The notes under the pieces are model-generated. The model saw only the letters and a program-made list of their open reading frames with translations, did not search any database and was not told the origin of the DNA. A DNA stretch of 64,000 bases from Streptomyces spinoverrucosus (lineage in GTDB: Bacteria; Actinomycetota; Actinomycetes; Streptomycetales; Streptomycetaceae), in assembly GCF_006539505.1 (NCBI RefSeq), contig NZ_BJND01000017.1:244645-308644 (forward strand), written 5' to 3'. Within the stretch, counting starts at the first letter, position 1, and every line of letters begins with the position of its first letter. A program made the position numbers and the translations under genes. This document shows positions 22,880 to 33,388 of the stretch, piece after piece.

Positions 22880-23963
22880 CGAACCCCTGGTCCTGGGGAT
22901 CGAGACCTCCTGCGACGAGACCGGCGTCGGCGTCGTCCGCGGCACCACCCTGCTGGCGGACGCCGTCGCCTCCAGCGTCGACGAGCACGCCCGCTTCGGC
23001 GGTGTGGTGCCCGAGGTCGCATCCCGCGCGCACCTCGAGGCGATGATCCCGACCATCGACCGGGCGTTGGAGGAGGCCGGGGTCAGCGCGAGGGACCTCG
23101 ACGGCATCGCGGTGACGGCCGGTCCGGGGCTGGCGGGCGCGCTGCTGGTCGGCGTATCGGCGGCGAAGGCGTATGCGTACGCACTCGGCAAGCCCCTCTA
23201 CGGCGTCAATCACCTCGCCTCCCACATCTGCGTCGACCAGCTGGAGCACGGGGCGCTGCCCGAGCCGACGATGGCGCTGCTGGTGTCCGGCGGCCACTCG
23301 TCGCTGCTGCTGTCCTCCGACATCACCTCGGACGTACGGCCGATGGGCGCGACCATCGACGACGCGGCCGGTGAGGCCTTCGACAAGATCGCCCGGGTGC
23401 TGAACCTGGGCTTCCCCGGCGGTCCGGTCATCGACCGGTACGCGCGCGAGGGCGACCCCGAGGCGATCGCGTTCCCGCGCGGCCTGACCGGGCCGCGCGA
23501 CCCGGCGTACGACTTCTCCTTCTCCGGTCTGAAGACGGCCGTGGCCCGCTGGATCGAGGCGAAGCGGGCGGCCGGGGAGGAGGTGCCGGTGCGGGATGTG
23601 GCGGCGTCCTTCCAGGAGGCGGTCGTGGACGTCCTCACTCGGAAGGCCGTACGGGCCTGTCGCGACGAGGGCGTCGACCACCTGATGATCGGCGGCGGCG
23701 TCGCCGCCAACTCCCGGCTGCGCGCCCTCGCCCAAGAGCGCTGCGAGGCGGCCGGCATCCGGCTGCGGGTGCCCCGGCCCAAGCTGTGCACCGACAACGG
23801 CGCGATGGTCGCGGCGCTGGGCGCGGAGATGGTGGCGCGGGGGCGCGCGGCGTCGAGCTGGGACCTGTCGGCGGACTCGTCGCTCCCGGTGACGGACCCG
23901 CACGTGCCCGGACACTCCCACGACCATGTGCACGAGGTCAGCAAGGGGAACCTGTACTCATGA
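22872..23963 (+). CDS. tsaD: tRNA N6-adenosine threonylcarbamoyltransferase TsaD
   Basis: 363 residues, ATG overlapping the end of rimI. Catalytic subunit of the t6A complex: [14 protein letters not shown] at the N-terminus, metal-binding HxxxH in [13 protein letters not shown], and [31 protein letters not shown] and [13 protein letters not shown] short His-rich tail (HSHDHVHE) follows the conserved domain. Complete and normal in length. Confidence 0.96.
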   Translation: MADEPLVLGIETSCDETGVGVVRGTTLLADAVASSVDEHARFGGVVPEVASRAHLEAMIPTIDRALEEAGVSARDLDGIAVTAGPGLAGALLVGVSAAKAYAYALGKPLYGVNHLASHICVDQLEHGALPEPTMALLVSGGHSSLLLSSDITSDVRPMGATIDDAAGEAFDKIARVLNLGFPGGPVIDRYAREGDPEAIAFPRGLTGPRDPAYDFSFSGLKTAVARWIEAKRAAGEEVPVRDVAASFQEAVVDVLTRKAVRACRDEGVDHLMIGGGVAANSRLRALAQERCEAAGIRLRVPRPKLCTDNGAMVAALGAEMVARGRAASSWDLSADSSLPVTDPHVPGHSHDHVHEVSKGNLYS

Positions 23964-24217
23964 CGGTCGCGCTGATGTGGGAGGCGCGGGCGGTGCCGGG
24001 GCGGGGGGAGGAACTGCTGGCGTGGGCACGCGAGCAGCGGCTGGAGCCCGGCCCGCTGCGCCGGGAGACCTTCCGCGCGCCGCAGGATCGGGTGCTGGTC
24101 ATCACGTGGTGGGATGCGGAGTATGACGCCGAAGTGCCCGAATTGCCGGAGCCGGACGATGAGTTGGTGACTCGGGCCGTGCATCGGTGGCGTTTCGAGT
24201 CGGTCGGGGCCGCATAG
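23960..24217 (+). CDS. Hypothetical protein coupled to tsaD
   Basis: 85 residues, ATG overlapping the tsaD stop (ATGA), so translationally coupled. Sequence ([45 protein letters not shown]) looks like a small alpha-beta domain, possibly of the dimeric ABM/ferredoxin-like type, but no family is certain. No signal or membrane segment. Confidence 0.7.
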   Translation: MTVALMWEARAVPGRGEELLAWAREQRLEPGPLRRETFRAPQDRVLVITWWDAEYDAEVPELPEPDDELVTRAVHRWRFESVGAA

Positions 24218-24233
24218 CCGCCCGTCGCCACGG

Positions 24234-25229
24234 CTACGGCTGCGGCTGTGGTGCCGAGAGGGCCCAGACCGACGCGGACAGCGTTCCGAGGGCCAGGGCG
24301 AAACCGACGACGGAGGTCGGGGTGCCCTCGGCCATCAGAAAGGCCAGGACGATGCCGGCCCCGGTGCCGTACGCGGCGGTCAGTGCGCCCGGGCGCCATC
24401 CCGGGCGGGCCGGGCGCGGGACGGCACCGGCGGGGAGGACGAAGTAGTCCCGGGGGCCGGGGCGTACGGCCTCGTCGGCGTCGAGGAGTTCACCGGCCGG
24501 CCGGTGGTCGCGCAGTCGGCCGAGGGGGACCAGCCGGGTGCCGTCGGCGAGTTCCACCACGACCGGACGGCGGCGGCGACCGTACCCGCGGACGGTCACC
24601 GGGATCGGGCCGGAGCAGTCGTCCAGCGCCGGATGCCACATGACGCGCTGCCAGCGGGTCGTCGTCCCGCCCTCGCCGTCGGGTCCGGTCAGGACCAGCC
24701 AGGTGGTGGTCGTCTCGCGGGCGAGTGCCACGAGGCGCTCCACGGTCCGCACGGTCGCCGTCATGGCATGCCCCGGACGCCGTGTCGTCAGCCGGAAGCG
24801 CAGGCCGCGCCAGGCCCACACGCACAGGAGAGACAGGGCGACGACGCCGGCGAGGAAGACGGGGACCAGCAGGTCGTCCTCGGCCGCGGTTTCCTCGGGA
24901 TCGGCCGGGAAGCCCCGGGGGGCCGAGGCGGCGGGGTCGTAGGCGACCGGGAACCGCTCACCCTCGACGTAACGGTCGGTGTCGTAGATCCCGAAGCGCT
25001 GCACGTGCACGTGGCCGGCCGCGTCGCTCCACCGCACGCGGATGTCGCCCTCGTCGCCGATGCCGTCCTCGACGACGACACCGGAGGCCGTCGCCGTGGC
25101 CCGGTCGCGGGCGGTGACGTAGCCGTGGGCGTGCACACCGAGCCAGCCGGCGAACAGGGCGTAGCCGAGCAGCGTCACGGCCACGCCGAGGAGGGCGACG
25201 CGAAGGGCGGGGCGAGGCGCCGGGTTCAT
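24234..25229 (-). CDS. DUF3592-like membrane protein
   Basis: 331 residues, ATG overlapping the stop of the upstream protease gene. One membrane helix at residues ~10-32, an extracytoplasmic beta domain (GVVVEDGIGDEGDIRVRW ... GERFPVAYDP) like DUF3592, a second helix near residues 125-145 (VFLAGVVALSLLCVWAWRGL), a soluble domain, and two C-terminal helices. It is translationally coupled with the M48-type protease, so the two probably act together at the membrane. Function unknown. Confidence 0.65.
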   Translation of the reverse strand: MNPAPRPALRVALLGVAVTLLGYALFAGWLGVHAHGYVTARDRATATASGVVVEDGIGDEGDIRVRWSDAAGHVHVQRFGIYDTDRYVEGERFPVAYDPAASAPRGFPADPEETAAEDDLLVPVFLAGVVALSLLCVWAWRGLRFRLTTRRPGHAMTATVRTVERLVALARETTTTWLVLTGPDGEGGTTTRWQRVMWHPALDDCSGPIPVTVRGYGRRRRPVVVELADGTRLVPLGRLRDHRPAGELLDADEAVRPGPRDYFVLPAGAVPRPARPGWRPGALTAAYGTGAGIVLAFLMAEGTPTSVVGFALALGTLSASVWALSAPQPQP

Positions 25230-26671
25230 GCGGCCGCCTCCTTCCGCGTCTTCGCGGCCGCCGTCAGCAGCGCCCGCAGCGGCGCCGGATCGCCGGCGCG
25301 TACGGCCTGCGCCGCCAGCTCGTGGAGGTCGGTCACCGTGCCGTCGGGCGCGGTGAGCACGGTGGCCAGCCAGCGGTGCGCGCGGGTCCAGCCGGCCGGG
25401 CGCAGCACGGCGTGCAGCGTCTGGGCGAGCGCGGCGGTCAGTACCGCTTGGGCGACCGTCGTGCGGGCGGCGGCGGGCATCCGGCGCAGACCGGGCTCCA
25501 GCAGCCCGGCCAGCCGCAGCCAGGTGCCGTCGGCGAGGGCGTCCAGGGCGGCGGACAGCGCCCGCTCGGGGGATTCCTCGCCGGTTGCGAGCAGCAGGAG
25601 GTCCTTGCCTGTTTCGTCGCCGAGGGCGTGGAGCTGGTCCGGCGCCATGTCGAGGAGCCGTACGGGGCGCGGGTCGTCGTCGAGGTCGGGGTCGTCCAGC
25701 CCGGCCAGTCCGCCGAGGCACCAGCGCTCGATCGACGCGGCGGCGCGCAACGTGACGGGTTCGGCGCCGTACGCGGCGGCAGCCACGGCGTCGGGCGGCA
25801 GCGCGGCGAGGCGCTGTTCGGCGGGTGGGTGGTCGGCCGTGGCGTACGGGGCGACGGCGTCCTCCTCGGCCACGCCACGGGCCGCGCGGGCCGCGACGTA
25901 AGGGTCGCGCACGGCGGTTTCGAGGGCGTCGTAGAAGTCCACGGGATACGTGTCCTCCTCCGTGAGTGCGGACCACCACGTGCTGCCGAGCCCCTCGAAC
26001 GCCTCGTGCAGCAGCCCGGTCCGCCGCAGCGCCTGAGCGGTCGCCGCGCTTCCGGTGACCCGGGCGGCGTCGGCGTCGGCGGCCAGCTCCGCCCGCCACA
26101 TCGGCGGCTGGGATGCCCGCAGCAGTGGTGCGGCCAGTCTGGCGAGCGGGCGGAAGCGGCGTTCCATGCGGTCGGCGAGCACCTGGCGCGCGAAGCGCAG
26201 GGCGGCGGTACGGCGGTCGCGTACGTGCTCTTCGTGCGCCAGCTCGTGCGCCACCACCGACGCCAGCTGGTCCGCGCTCAGCAGGCGCAGCAGCGGGTAG
26301 CCGAGGAGCAGGGCGTAGGCGCGTCCCCCGGCGGCCCTGGTGGGCGCGAGCGACGCGTCGACGGTCGGAACGACCCGGACGAGGAGCGGTTCCCGGAAGC
26401 CGATCCGCCCCGCCACGTCCCGCACCAGCGCCGCCAACTCCGGCTCGTCACCTGGGCGGAGGGCCTTCCCCGGGAGCCGTTCGCGCCGCATGGCCTCGCC
26501 GACGAACCCGGCCACGAACAGCGTCAGCGGCACCAGCACGACCGCGTGCGGCGCCCACGCCAGCCCGGCGAGGACCAGCGCCACGCCGACGACGGCCGTC
26601 GGCAGCCAGGCCACGACCAGCATGGCGGCGGCGAGCATCCACGCACGCAGGGGTGACGTTCGTATGTCCAT
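25226..26671 (-). CDS. M48-family membrane metalloprotease
   Basis: 481 residues. Two N-terminal hydrophobic segments (residues ~10-55). The zinc motif HELAHEEH is near residue 143, with a downstream AELAADADAARVTG acid motif, as in M48 peptidases. A long Ala-rich helical C-terminal domain of ~250 residues carries no obvious motif. Predicted to cleave membrane or envelope proteins. Its stop overlaps the start of the DUF3592-like gene. Confidence 0.85.
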   Translation of the reverse strand: MDIRTSPLRAWMLAAAMLVVAWLPTAVVGVALVLAGLAWAPHAVVLVPLTLFVAGFVGEAMRRERLPGKALRPGDEPELAALVRDVAGRIGFREPLLVRVVPTVDASLAPTRAAGGRAYALLLGYPLLRLLSADQLASVVAHELAHEEHVRDRRTAALRFARQVLADRMERRFRPLARLAAPLLRASQPPMWRAELAADADAARVTGSAATAQALRRTGLLHEAFEGLGSTWWSALTEEDTYPVDFYDALETAVRDPYVAARAARGVAEEDAVAPYATADHPPAEQRLAALPPDAVAAAAYGAEPVTLRAAASIERWCLGGLAGLDDPDLDDDPRPVRLLDMAPDQLHALGDETGKDLLLLATGEESPERALSAALDALADGTWLRLAGLLEPGLRRMPAAARTTVAQAVLTAALAQTLHAVLRPAGWTRAHRWLATVLTAPDGTVTDLHELAAQAVRAGDPAPLRALLTAAAKTRKEAAA

Positions 26672-26774
26672 GCTGGTCCCGTGAGGTTCGCGCCGGGCGG
26701 GGCTGAGGTGTCGAGGGATTGTGTCACGGGGCCGGATGTGAGGAGGGGGTGGACAGGATGTGCGGATGTGTTCG

Positions 26775-29081
26775 TCAGCCCTCCGTCGAAGTGGGGCACA
26801 GCAACCGCCGGTCCCGCCCCAGCACCCGTGCCGGACCCGTCAGCCGCACCGGCGCCGTGTGCCGTACGTCCCCGCTGGACGCCGCCAACCGCAGCTCCAG
26901 CGCGCCGGGTTCGACGATCCGGTCGCCCGTGCGGTCGGTGAACGACGACAGGTCGGCGTGGAAGTGGAAGGTCACCCGGCGCGATTGCCCAGGCTCCAGT
27001 TCCAGTCGCCGGTAGCCGATCAGGCGGACGTCCGGGCGCGTCACCGACCCCACCGGGTCGTGGAGGTAGAGCTGGACGACCTCCGCGCCCGGCCGGTCGC
27101 CCGTGTTGCGGATCGTGACGGAGAGGTCGTACGAGCCGTTCGTGGGGATCGTCGTCTCCGGGGTGCCCTCGGCCTCGCTCCACTCGAACGTCGTGTATGA
27201 GCGGCCGTGTCCGAAGGGGTACAGCGGCGTCGGGTCAAGGTTGCTGACCTCGCCCGCCAGGCCCAGTGGGGGCTGGAGGTAGGTCCACGGCTGGCCGCCC
27301 GGGTCTCGCGGCACGCTCACCGGGAGGCGGCCCGAGGGGTTGACGCGGCCGGAGAGGACGCCTGCCACCGCCGGGCCGCCCTCCTCGCCGGGGAAGAACG
27401 CCTGCACCACTGCCCCCAGACGGCCGTGCCAGCGGCCCAGCGCGTACGGGCGGCCGGTGAGCAGGACCAGGACCACCGGGACGCCCGTCGCCACCAGGGC
27501 GTCCAGCAAGTCGGCCTGGATTCCCGGGAGTTGGAGGTCCGTCGCGTCGCAGCCCTCGCCCGACGTGCCGCGGCCGAAGAGGCCCGCTCGGTCGCCCAGT
27601 ACCGCCACGCACACATCCGCCTCCGCCGCCCGCGCCACCGCCTCCTCGATGCCGGACGGGTCCGGGTCCGCGACCCCGCAGCCCTCCGCGAACGTCACCT
27701 TCGCGTCCGGGAGTTCCGCGCGCAGGGCCTCCAGGAGCGGCGGGATCTCGATGCCGGTGGGGGTCTCGGGGTGGCGGGGGAGGACGTGGGAGGGGAAGGA
27801 GTAGCAGCCGAGCATCGCCAGGGGGTCCGCCGCTCGGGGGCCGATCACCGCGATACGGGTGTCCGAATCCAGCGGCAGTGCGCCGTCGGGGTTGTCCAGG
27901 AGGACCACTGACTCCTCCGCCAAGCGGCGGGCCAGGGCTCGGTTCGCCGTCGAGTCCAGGTCGACCGGCCCCTCTGGCGGCTCCGGCTGCCAGTCCTCGT
28001 CCAGCAGGCCCAGTTCGCACTTCTGGAGCAGGACCCTTCGCGCCGCCCGGTCCACCAGTGACTCCGGTACCTCGCCCGCCCGCACCGCTTCCACCAGCGG
28101 CTGTCCGTAGCACTTCAGGGTCGGCAGCTCTACGTCGATCCCGGCAGCCAGCGCCGCGTGCGCGGCCTCGGCGGGGGTGCCCGCCACGCGGTGCAGGGTC
28201 TGGAGGAAGCCGATGCCGAAGTAGTCCGAGACGACCGTGCCGGTGAAGTTCCATTCCGTGCGGAGGAGTTCGGTCAGCAGGCCCGGATCCGCCGAGGCCG
28301 GGACTCCGTCCGTCTCCGTGTACGCCGCCATCACCGAGCGCGCGCCGCCCTCGCGCAGCGCCAGTTCGAAGGGCGGGAGGGTGACGTCCGCGAACTCGCG
28401 GGTTCCGGCTCGTACGGGAGCGAGGTTGCGGGCGCCGGCGGAGGAGGCGTAACCGGCGAAGTGCTTCAGCGTGGCCACGATGCCGGTCGACTCCAGGCCC
28501 CGTACGTACGCCGCGCCGATCGTGCCGACCAGGTACGGGTCCTCGCCGATCGTCTCCTCGACCCGTCCCCACCGCGGGTCGCGGACCACGTCAAGGACGG
28601 GCGCCAGGCCCTGGTGCACGCCCACCGAGCGCAGGTCGGCGCCGATCCGCCGGGCCATCTCCTCGACCAGGGCGGGGTTGAAGGTCGCACCCCAGGCGAG
28701 CGGGACCGGGTACGCCGTCGCGCGCCATGCCGTGAAGCCGGCGAGGCACTCCTCGTGGGCGATCGCCGGGATGCCGAAGCGGCCGGACGCGGCGATCCGG
28801 CGCTGGGCGCGGGCCAGGGCGCGGGCGCCGGACTCCGGGTCGACGGGGGCGGTGCCGAAGGGGCGGGTGAGCTGGCCGAGGCCGTGCCGGATCAGGTCGT
28901 CGAAGTCGTAGTCGGCGGTCATGTCGTGCTGGTGGGGGGCCACTCCGTCGCCGTCCGCGGTGGCGCCGACCCACACGCCGTACAGCTGTGCGGTCTTCTC
29001 TTCGAGGGTCATCCGGGAGAGCAGGTCCGTGACCCGGACGTCTGCGGGGAGGCTGCGGTCACGCCAAGGGGCGGTGGTCAT
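26775..29081 (-). CDS. bxlA: GH3 beta-xylosidase/beta-glucosidase (BxlA type)
   Basis: 768 residues, no signal peptide, so cytoplasmic. GH3 N-terminal barrel with DVVRDPRWGRVEETIGEDPY, LKHFAGY and the nucleophile Asp (about residue 286) in GTVVSDYFG. Then the GH3 C-terminal domain (VAVLGDRAGLFGRGTSGEGCD) and a fibronectin-III-like tail (YPFGHGRSYTTFEWS). Last gene of a bxlE-F-G-A operon whose transporter should import xylo-oligosaccharides for this enzyme to hydrolyse. Specificity is inferred from the operon and the adjacent xylanase; the family also includes beta-glucosidases. Confidence 0.87.
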   Translation of the reverse strand: MTTAPWRDRSLPADVRVTDLLSRMTLEEKTAQLYGVWVGATADGDGVAPHQHDMTADYDFDDLIRHGLGQLTRPFGTAPVDPESGARALARAQRRIAASGRFGIPAIAHEECLAGFTAWRATAYPVPLAWGATFNPALVEEMARRIGADLRSVGVHQGLAPVLDVVRDPRWGRVEETIGEDPYLVGTIGAAYVRGLESTGIVATLKHFAGYASSAGARNLAPVRAGTREFADVTLPPFELALREGGARSVMAAYTETDGVPASADPGLLTELLRTEWNFTGTVVSDYFGIGFLQTLHRVAGTPAEAAHAALAAGIDVELPTLKCYGQPLVEAVRAGEVPESLVDRAARRVLLQKCELGLLDEDWQPEPPEGPVDLDSTANRALARRLAEESVVLLDNPDGALPLDSDTRIAVIGPRAADPLAMLGCYSFPSHVLPRHPETPTGIEIPPLLEALRAELPDAKVTFAEGCGVADPDPSGIEEAVARAAEADVCVAVLGDRAGLFGRGTSGEGCDATDLQLPGIQADLLDALVATGVPVVLVLLTGRPYALGRWHGRLGAVVQAFFPGEEGGPAVAGVLSGRVNPSGRLPVSVPRDPGGQPWTYLQPPLGLAGEVSNLDPTPLYPFGHGRSYTTFEWSEAEGTPETTIPTNGSYDLSVTIRNTGDRPGAEVVQLYLHDPVGSVTRPDVRLIGYRRLELEPGQSRRVTFHFHADLSSFTDRTGDRIVEPGALELRLAASSGDVRHTAPVRLTGPARVLGRDRRLLCPTSTEG

Positions 29082-29142
29082 GAAACTCCTGTCGTTGAAC
29101 GCCTACGAAGAGGTTGAACACCTACGAAGAGCACGAAGAGCG

Positions 29143-29885
29143 CTACTTGCCGCCGACGCCCATCAGGCCGCCCACCAGCGCCCGCCGCGCCACCAGGTAG
29201 ACGGCGAAGATCGGGACGCCCGAGAGGACGACCGAGGCGAGCAGGGCGGGGATGTTCACGCCGAACTGGCTGACGTAGTTGAACAGGCCGAGGGTGAGGA
29301 CGCGCGGGCCGTCGGACTGGGTGAAGATCAGCGGGAAGAGGAAGCCGTTCCACGCCTGCAGGGCGGCGTAGATGACGACCGTACTGATGCCGCCCTTGGC
29401 CAGCGGGATCGTCAGCTGGAACAGCATGCGCAGCGGGGAGGCACCGTCCAGCGCCATCGCCTCGTACAAGTCCTCCGACACGTCTCGCAGCGTGCCGACC
29501 AGGACCAGTACCGACACCGGCATCGCGAAGGCCGCCGTGGGGAGGATGACGGCGAGCAGGGTGTCGTACAGATCGAGTTGGGCGATCAGGAGATACAGGG
29601 GTACGACCACTGCCTGCGCCGGGATCGCCACGCCGAGCAGGAACAGCCGGAACGCGGCGCCGGACCAGCGGTCGCGGGTGCGGACGGCGACGTAGGCGAG
29701 GGGGATCGAGAGGACCAGGACGATGGTGACGACCGCCACCGCCACGATCGCCGTGTTGGTGAGGAGGTGGCCGAAGCCGCTGTTCAGGACGGTGTTGTAG
29801 TTGTCGAGGGTGGGGGCGGGGTCGCATGGCTGTTCGTGGTCTTCGCCGGGCGCGGCAGGGTGTCGTAGGTCATGGAAGCCGTCAC
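29143..29885 (-). pseudogene. bxlG: ABC sugar permease BxlG, frameshifted/internally deleted
   Basis: The natural start (GTG 29885, coupled GTGA to bxlF; or ATG 29873) opens [16 protein letters not shown] and then terminates near 29784. The permease body is in another frame: LDNYNTVLNSGFGHLLTN, TAIVAVAVVTIV, then the EAA-loop region YEAMALDGASPLRMLFQ and a normal C-terminus. That frame has no ATG, GTG or TTG before the helix at 29745. Relative to typical 270-300-residue permeases, the first membrane helix and following loop (~50-60 residues) are absent. Either a real deletion with frameshift that inactivates the transporter, or an assembly error. Confidence 0.7.
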
Positions 29886-30742
29886 ATCCCTTCCCGCGTG
29901 CTGCGCATGGCGCCGAAGCCGGACAGCCGGACCAGGAGGAGGGACAGGCCCGTCGCCGCCAGGACCAGGAAGGACGCGATGGCGCTGGCGTAGCCGAAGT
30001 CGTAGCTCTTGAAGCCCGCCTCGTACATCAGGTACGGCAGGATCGCCGTGTCCGTGCCGGGGCCGCCCTTGGTGAGGATCAGCACCGTCTCGAAGTACGT
30101 CAGCGAGCCGACGACGATCAGCACGGTCGACGTGATGACGGTGTTGCGCAGCTGGGGCAGGGTGATCGAGAAGAACTGGCGGTAGCGGCCGGCGCCGTCG
30201 ATGGCCGCCGCCTGGTAGAGGACCTGCGGGATCTGGCGGGCCCCGCCCTGGTAGATGAGGGTGTGGAAGGGGATGAACTGCCAGCCGCCGACGAAGACGA
30301 TCGCGAGGAACGCGCCGCTGGAGGAGCCCAGGATGTCCTTCTGGATGATGCCGAAGTTCGGGTCGAGGAGGGCGTAGAAGAGCAGGGCGACGGCGGTGGA
30401 GGAGAGCAGGAGCGGGACGAAGAAGATCGCGGAGAGGACGGCGCGGTTGCGTTGCGGGCCCGCCGCCCAGACGCCGAGGAGCAGCGCCACGACCGTCTGG
30501 AAGGCCCAGCTCGCGGCGGTGAGCAGGATCGTCAGCCACAGGGACTGGGTCATGCGTGGGTCGTCGAGGAGCTTCTGCCAGTTGGCCAGGCCGACGGGCC
30601 GCGGGTCGCTCAGGCCGTCCCAGGTGGTGAAGGAGAGATAGAAGGCGAGGGCCATAGGGACGACCGCGAAGAAGGCGAAGAACAGGACGCCGGGGAGGGC
30701 CCAGACGGCGTGCGGGCGGCCCACCCTCGTCCGGGTGCTCAC
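29882..30742 (-). CDS. bxlF: ABC sugar permease BxlF
   Basis: 286 residues, GTG overlapping the bxlE stop. Six predicted membrane helices, beginning with [27 protein letters not shown] TM1. The EAA motif [21 protein letters not shown] marks the ATPase contact. MalF/UgpA family; it forms the inner-membrane channel with BxlG for the BxlE-bound sugar. No ATPase gene is present, as is usual in streptomycetes where the shared MsiK energises many sugar importers (established for the genus). Confidence 0.9.
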   Translation of the reverse strand: MSTRTRVGRPHAVWALPGVLFFAFFAVVPMALAFYLSFTTWDGLSDPRPVGLANWQKLLDDPRMTQSLWLTILLTAASWAFQTVVALLLGVWAAGPQRNRAVLSAIFFVPLLLSSTAVALLFYALLDPNFGIIQKDILGSSSGAFLAIVFVGGWQFIPFHTLIYQGGARQIPQVLYQAAAIDGAGRYRQFFSITLPQLRNTVITSTVLIVVGSLTYFETVLILTKGGPGTDTAILPYLMYEAGFKSYDFGYASAIASFLVLAATGLSLLLVRLSGFGAMRSTREGM

Positions 30743-32085
30743 TTCTTGAGCTCCTTGCAGGCCGCCACGAACTCGGTCGGCGACGACTTCCCCGCGAACA
30801 GCTTTCCGATCTCCGTGTGCATCGGGGTGCCCAGCTCGCCGAGCGCCTGGTCCCAGGAGAGCGTGAAGGCGGGGGCCTGCTGGACCATGTCGTACTGGAA
30901 CTTGGCGTACTCCGGGTTGGGGGCGGAGTCGAGGAGCTGGGCCGCGTTGGAGGTCGTCGGGACGTCTCCGAGGTCGATCAGGTCCTTCGCGTACGCCTCC
31001 GAGGCGGCGTCCTTGAGGAACGCGATCGCCAGGTCCTTGTTGGGGGTGCGGGAGTTGACGGACCAGTAGTTGGTCGGGTTGCCGACGACGTTGCGGACGT
31101 CGCCGGTGCCGCCCTCGACCTCGGGGAAGGCCGCCCAGCCCAGGTGCTGCTTGGCGAAGTCGGGGAACTTGCCGAGCTGCGTCGAGTACTCCCAGGAGCC
31201 CATCAGGTGCATCGCGGCCCTGCCCCTGGCGAAGACCGCGGGCGCGCCGCCGTTGACGTACGACACGGACGTGAACTTGTCGCCGAAGGCGCCGTCGTCG
31301 ACCAGTTCCTTCACCATCTCGGCCGCCTTGAGGACGGCCGGGTCGCCCCAGCCCTCCGCGTCGCCGTCCTGGATGCGCTGGAAGACCTCGGGGCCGCCGA
31401 GGCGGTCGACCAGGTACTCCAGCCACATCAGCTCGGGCCAGATGTCGGAGCCGCCGAGCGCGAAGGGCGTGATGTTCGCCCTCTTCAGCTTGGCGTTGAT
31501 GTCGAGGAGCTGGTCCCAGGTGGTGGGCGGCTCAAGTTTGTGCTCGGCGAAGACGGACTTGTTGTAGAAGAGGATCACGGGCTGCATGCCGCGCATCGGG
31601 ATGCCGTAGTGGCGGCCCTTCAGGTCGCCGGCCGCGAGCACGGAGGGCAGGAAGCCGTCCTTGAGCACGGGGTCGTTGTTGATCGTGTCGGTGAGGTCGA
31701 GGAGCTTGCCCGCCTCCTCGTACGCCCGGATGGAGCCGCCGCCCCAGTTGAAGAACACGTCCGGGGCGCTGGGCGAGCCCATGGCCGTGCGCAGCTTGGG
31801 GGAGTAGTCGGAGCCGGGGACCTTCTCCAGCTTCACGGTGCCGCCCGCCTCCTTGGCGGCCGCCGACTTGTTGAAGCGTGCGACGCCTGCCTCCTGGACC
31901 TTCACCGCGTCGTCGCCGTACACGAAGGCGGTGATCGTGCCGCCGTCGCCGCCGCCCGCGCCGCTGCCGGAGCCGCACGCGGTGAGGCCGGGGAGGCCGG
32001 TGGTGAGCAGGGTGGTGGCGCCGGCGCCGAGTATCCAGCGCCTGCTGAACGTTCGCCCGCCTGCGGACGACGTGGTGGACCCCAT
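30739..32085 (-). CDS. bxlE: Sugar-binding lipoprotein of the ABC importer (BxlE type)
   Basis: 448 residues. Leader with [18 protein letters not shown] and lipobox LTAC, possibly Tat-exported (SRRW). Mature SBP_bac_1 fold: [54 protein letters not shown] and [13 protein letters not shown]. It binds oligosaccharide outside the membrane and delivers it to BxlF/G. Xylobiose is the likely ligand, given the GH3 enzyme and GH10 xylanase nearby. First gene of the operon, behind the operator-like repeats at 32156-32187. Confidence 0.88.
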   Translation of the reverse strand: MGSTTSSAGGRTFSRRWILGAGATTLLTTGLPGLTACGSGSGAGGGDGGTITAFVYGDDAVKVQEAGVARFNKSAAAKEAGGTVKLEKVPGSDYSPKLRTAMGSPSAPDVFFNWGGGSIRAYEEAGKLLDLTDTINNDPVLKDGFLPSVLAAGDLKGRHYGIPMRGMQPVILFYNKSVFAEHKLEPPTTWDQLLDINAKLKRANITPFALGGSDIWPELMWLEYLVDRLGGPEVFQRIQDGDAEGWGDPAVLKAAEMVKELVDDGAFGDKFTSVSYVNGGAPAVFARGRAAMHLMGSWEYSTQLGKFPDFAKQHLGWAAFPEVEGGTGDVRNVVGNPTNYWSVNSRTPNKDLAIAFLKDAASEAYAKDLIDLGDVPTTSNAAQLLDSAPNPEYAKFQYDMVQQAPAFTLSWDQALGELGTPMHTEIGKLFAGKSSPTEFVAACKELKK

Positions 32086-32120
32086 GAGACAGCACCTCTC
32101 GGGAGGACGTGCGTGTGGAC

Positions 32121-32155
32121 AGGCCGGTCGACAGGTCGGTCGACAGGTCGATCGG
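32121..32155. repeat. Short tandem repeat upstream of bxlE
   Basis: Three near-identical 12-bp units (ACAGGYCGGTCG and variants) occur in succession in the bxlE/bxlR intergenic region between the bxlE start and the operator-like sites. They may only affect leader length or spacing. Confidence 0.5.
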
Positions 32156-32187
32156 CGAATGTTTCGGGGAGTAACTCGAATGTTCCG
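32156..32187. promoter_or_regulatory. Two CGAA-N3-TTCG-like operator sites between bxlE and bxlR
   Basis: CGAATGTTTCG (32156-32166) and CGAATGTTCCG (32177-32187) are direct copies 21 bp apart, i.e. about two helical turns. They match the CGAAAnTTTCG-type palindrome seen perfectly upstream of the xylanase gene at 33364-33376. Their position between divergent bxlE and bxlR fits control by BxlR, a LacI-family repressor. Confidence 0.6.
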
Positions 32188-32246
32188 GGAACGTAGGGTG
32201 CCGCAGGAGGCCCGTCAAGGGGTCGCGCAGGGATACGATCGCCGCC

Positions 32247-33305
32247 ATGACTCCTCCGGAACACCCGCAGACCCCGACGGCACGCCGGTCCGCGCAGACC
32301 GCGACCCTCGCCGAGATCGCCCGCGAGGCCGGGGTCTCCGCGCCGACTGTTTCGAAGGTGCTCAACGGCCGGGCCGACGTCGCCCCGGCCACCCGCAACC
32401 GCGTCGAGGAGCTGCTGCGCACCCACGGCTACCGGCGGCGCCGGGCCGAGGCCTCCCGCTCGCCGCTGATCGACCTGGTCTTCCACGAGCTGGAGAGCGC
32501 CTGGGCGCTGGAGGTCATCCGGGGTGTGGAGAACGTGGCGCGTCAGGCCGGGCTGAGCGTGGTGCTCTCCGAGAGCGCGGGGCGGCTGACGCCCGGACGG
32601 ACCTGGGCCGACCAGGTCGCCGCCCGCCGTCCGCACGGCGTGATCCTGGTGCTGAGCGAGCTCGACGAGTCCCAGCGGGCGCTGCTCACCAGTCGTTCCG
32701 TGCCGTTCGTCGTGATGGACCCGGCCGGTGACCCGGGCACCGACGTGCCCTCGATCGGCGCCACCAACTGGCAGGGCGGCCTCGCCGCCACCCGGCATCT
32801 GGTCGAGCTGGGTCACACCCGGATCGGCGCGATCACCGGGCCGTCGCGGATGCTGTGCAGCCGGGCCCGGGTGGACGGCTACCGGGCGGCGCTGGAGACC
32901 GCGGGGCTGCCGGTGGACGTCGGCTTGATCAAGACCGGGGACTTCCACCACGAGTCCGGCTACCGGCTGGGGCTGGAGCTGCTGCGCCGCCCGGACCGGC
33001 CGACCGCCGTCTTCGCGGGGAACGACCTCCAGGCGCTCGGGCTGTACGAGGCGGCGCGCGAGCTGGGGCTGCGGGTGCCGGACGACGTGAGCGTGGTGGG
33101 GTTCGACGATCTGCCGGTGGCGCGCTGGGTGGGGCCGCCGCTGACGACCGTACGACAGCCGCTGTTGGAGATGGCGGAGGCGGCAGCCCGGCTGGTGCTG
33201 GAGCTGGGGCGCGGGGAGGGGGCCGCCGCCGCGACGCGGGTGGAGCTGGCCACGAGCCTGGTGGTGCGCAGCAGTACGGCGGCGCCGGGGGTGGCCGAAA
33301 GCTGA
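32247..33305 (+). CDS. bxlR: LacI-family transcriptional regulator of xylan utilisation (BxlR type)
   Basis: 352 residues. The N-terminal helix-turn-helix [28 protein letters not shown] and hinge helix ([14 protein letters not shown]) are standard LacI. The periplasmic-binding-like core has [53 protein letters not shown] and [26 protein letters not shown]. Divergent from bxlE and followed by the xylanase, so it most likely represses both in the absence of xylobiose. Assignment is by family and context. Confidence 0.88.
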   Translation: MTPPEHPQTPTARRSAQTATLAEIAREAGVSAPTVSKVLNGRADVAPATRNRVEELLRTHGYRRRRAEASRSPLIDLVFHELESAWALEVIRGVENVARQAGLSVVLSESAGRLTPGRTWADQVAARRPHGVILVLSELDESQRALLTSRSVPFVVMDPAGDPGTDVPSIGATNWQGGLAATRHLVELGHTRIGAITGPSRMLCSRARVDGYRAALETAGLPVDVGLIKTGDFHHESGYRLGLELLRRPDRPTAVFAGNDLQALGLYEAARELGLRVPDDVSVVGFDDLPVARWVGPPLTTVRQPLLEMAEAAARLVLELGRGEGAAAATRVELATSLVVRSSTAAPGVAES

Positions 33306-33363
33306 CGTATTGACGGGTGGGGCCGGCGCCTCAACACTCCTCCGAAGTCAATCGGATGCACCA

Positions 33364-33376
33364 CCGAAACTTTCGG
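33364..33376. promoter_or_regulatory. Perfect CCGAAACTTTCGG operator before the xylanase gene
   Basis: A 13-bp palindrome centred on C33370 that overlaps the first bases of the GGAGG ribosome-binding site (33375-33379) of the GH10 gene. As I recall, the CGAAAnTTTCG motif has been reported upstream of streptomycete xylanase genes. A repressor bound here would block elongation or initiation, and the bxlE/bxlR gap carries related sites. Confidence 0.75.
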
Positions 33377-33388
33377 AGGCACCCGCAC

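Noticed and set aside
20949..23933. 994-codon minus-strand open frame across tsaB, rimI and tsaD
   Set aside because: Lies antisense to three clear t6A-operon genes, has no recognisable domain, and mixes low-complexity segments.
29143..29745. Intact 200-residue permease starting at GTG 29745
   Set aside because: The GTG lies inside a membrane helix, has no ribosome-binding site, and the upstream in-frame residues (LDNYNTVLNSGFGHLLTN) are clearly part of the permease.
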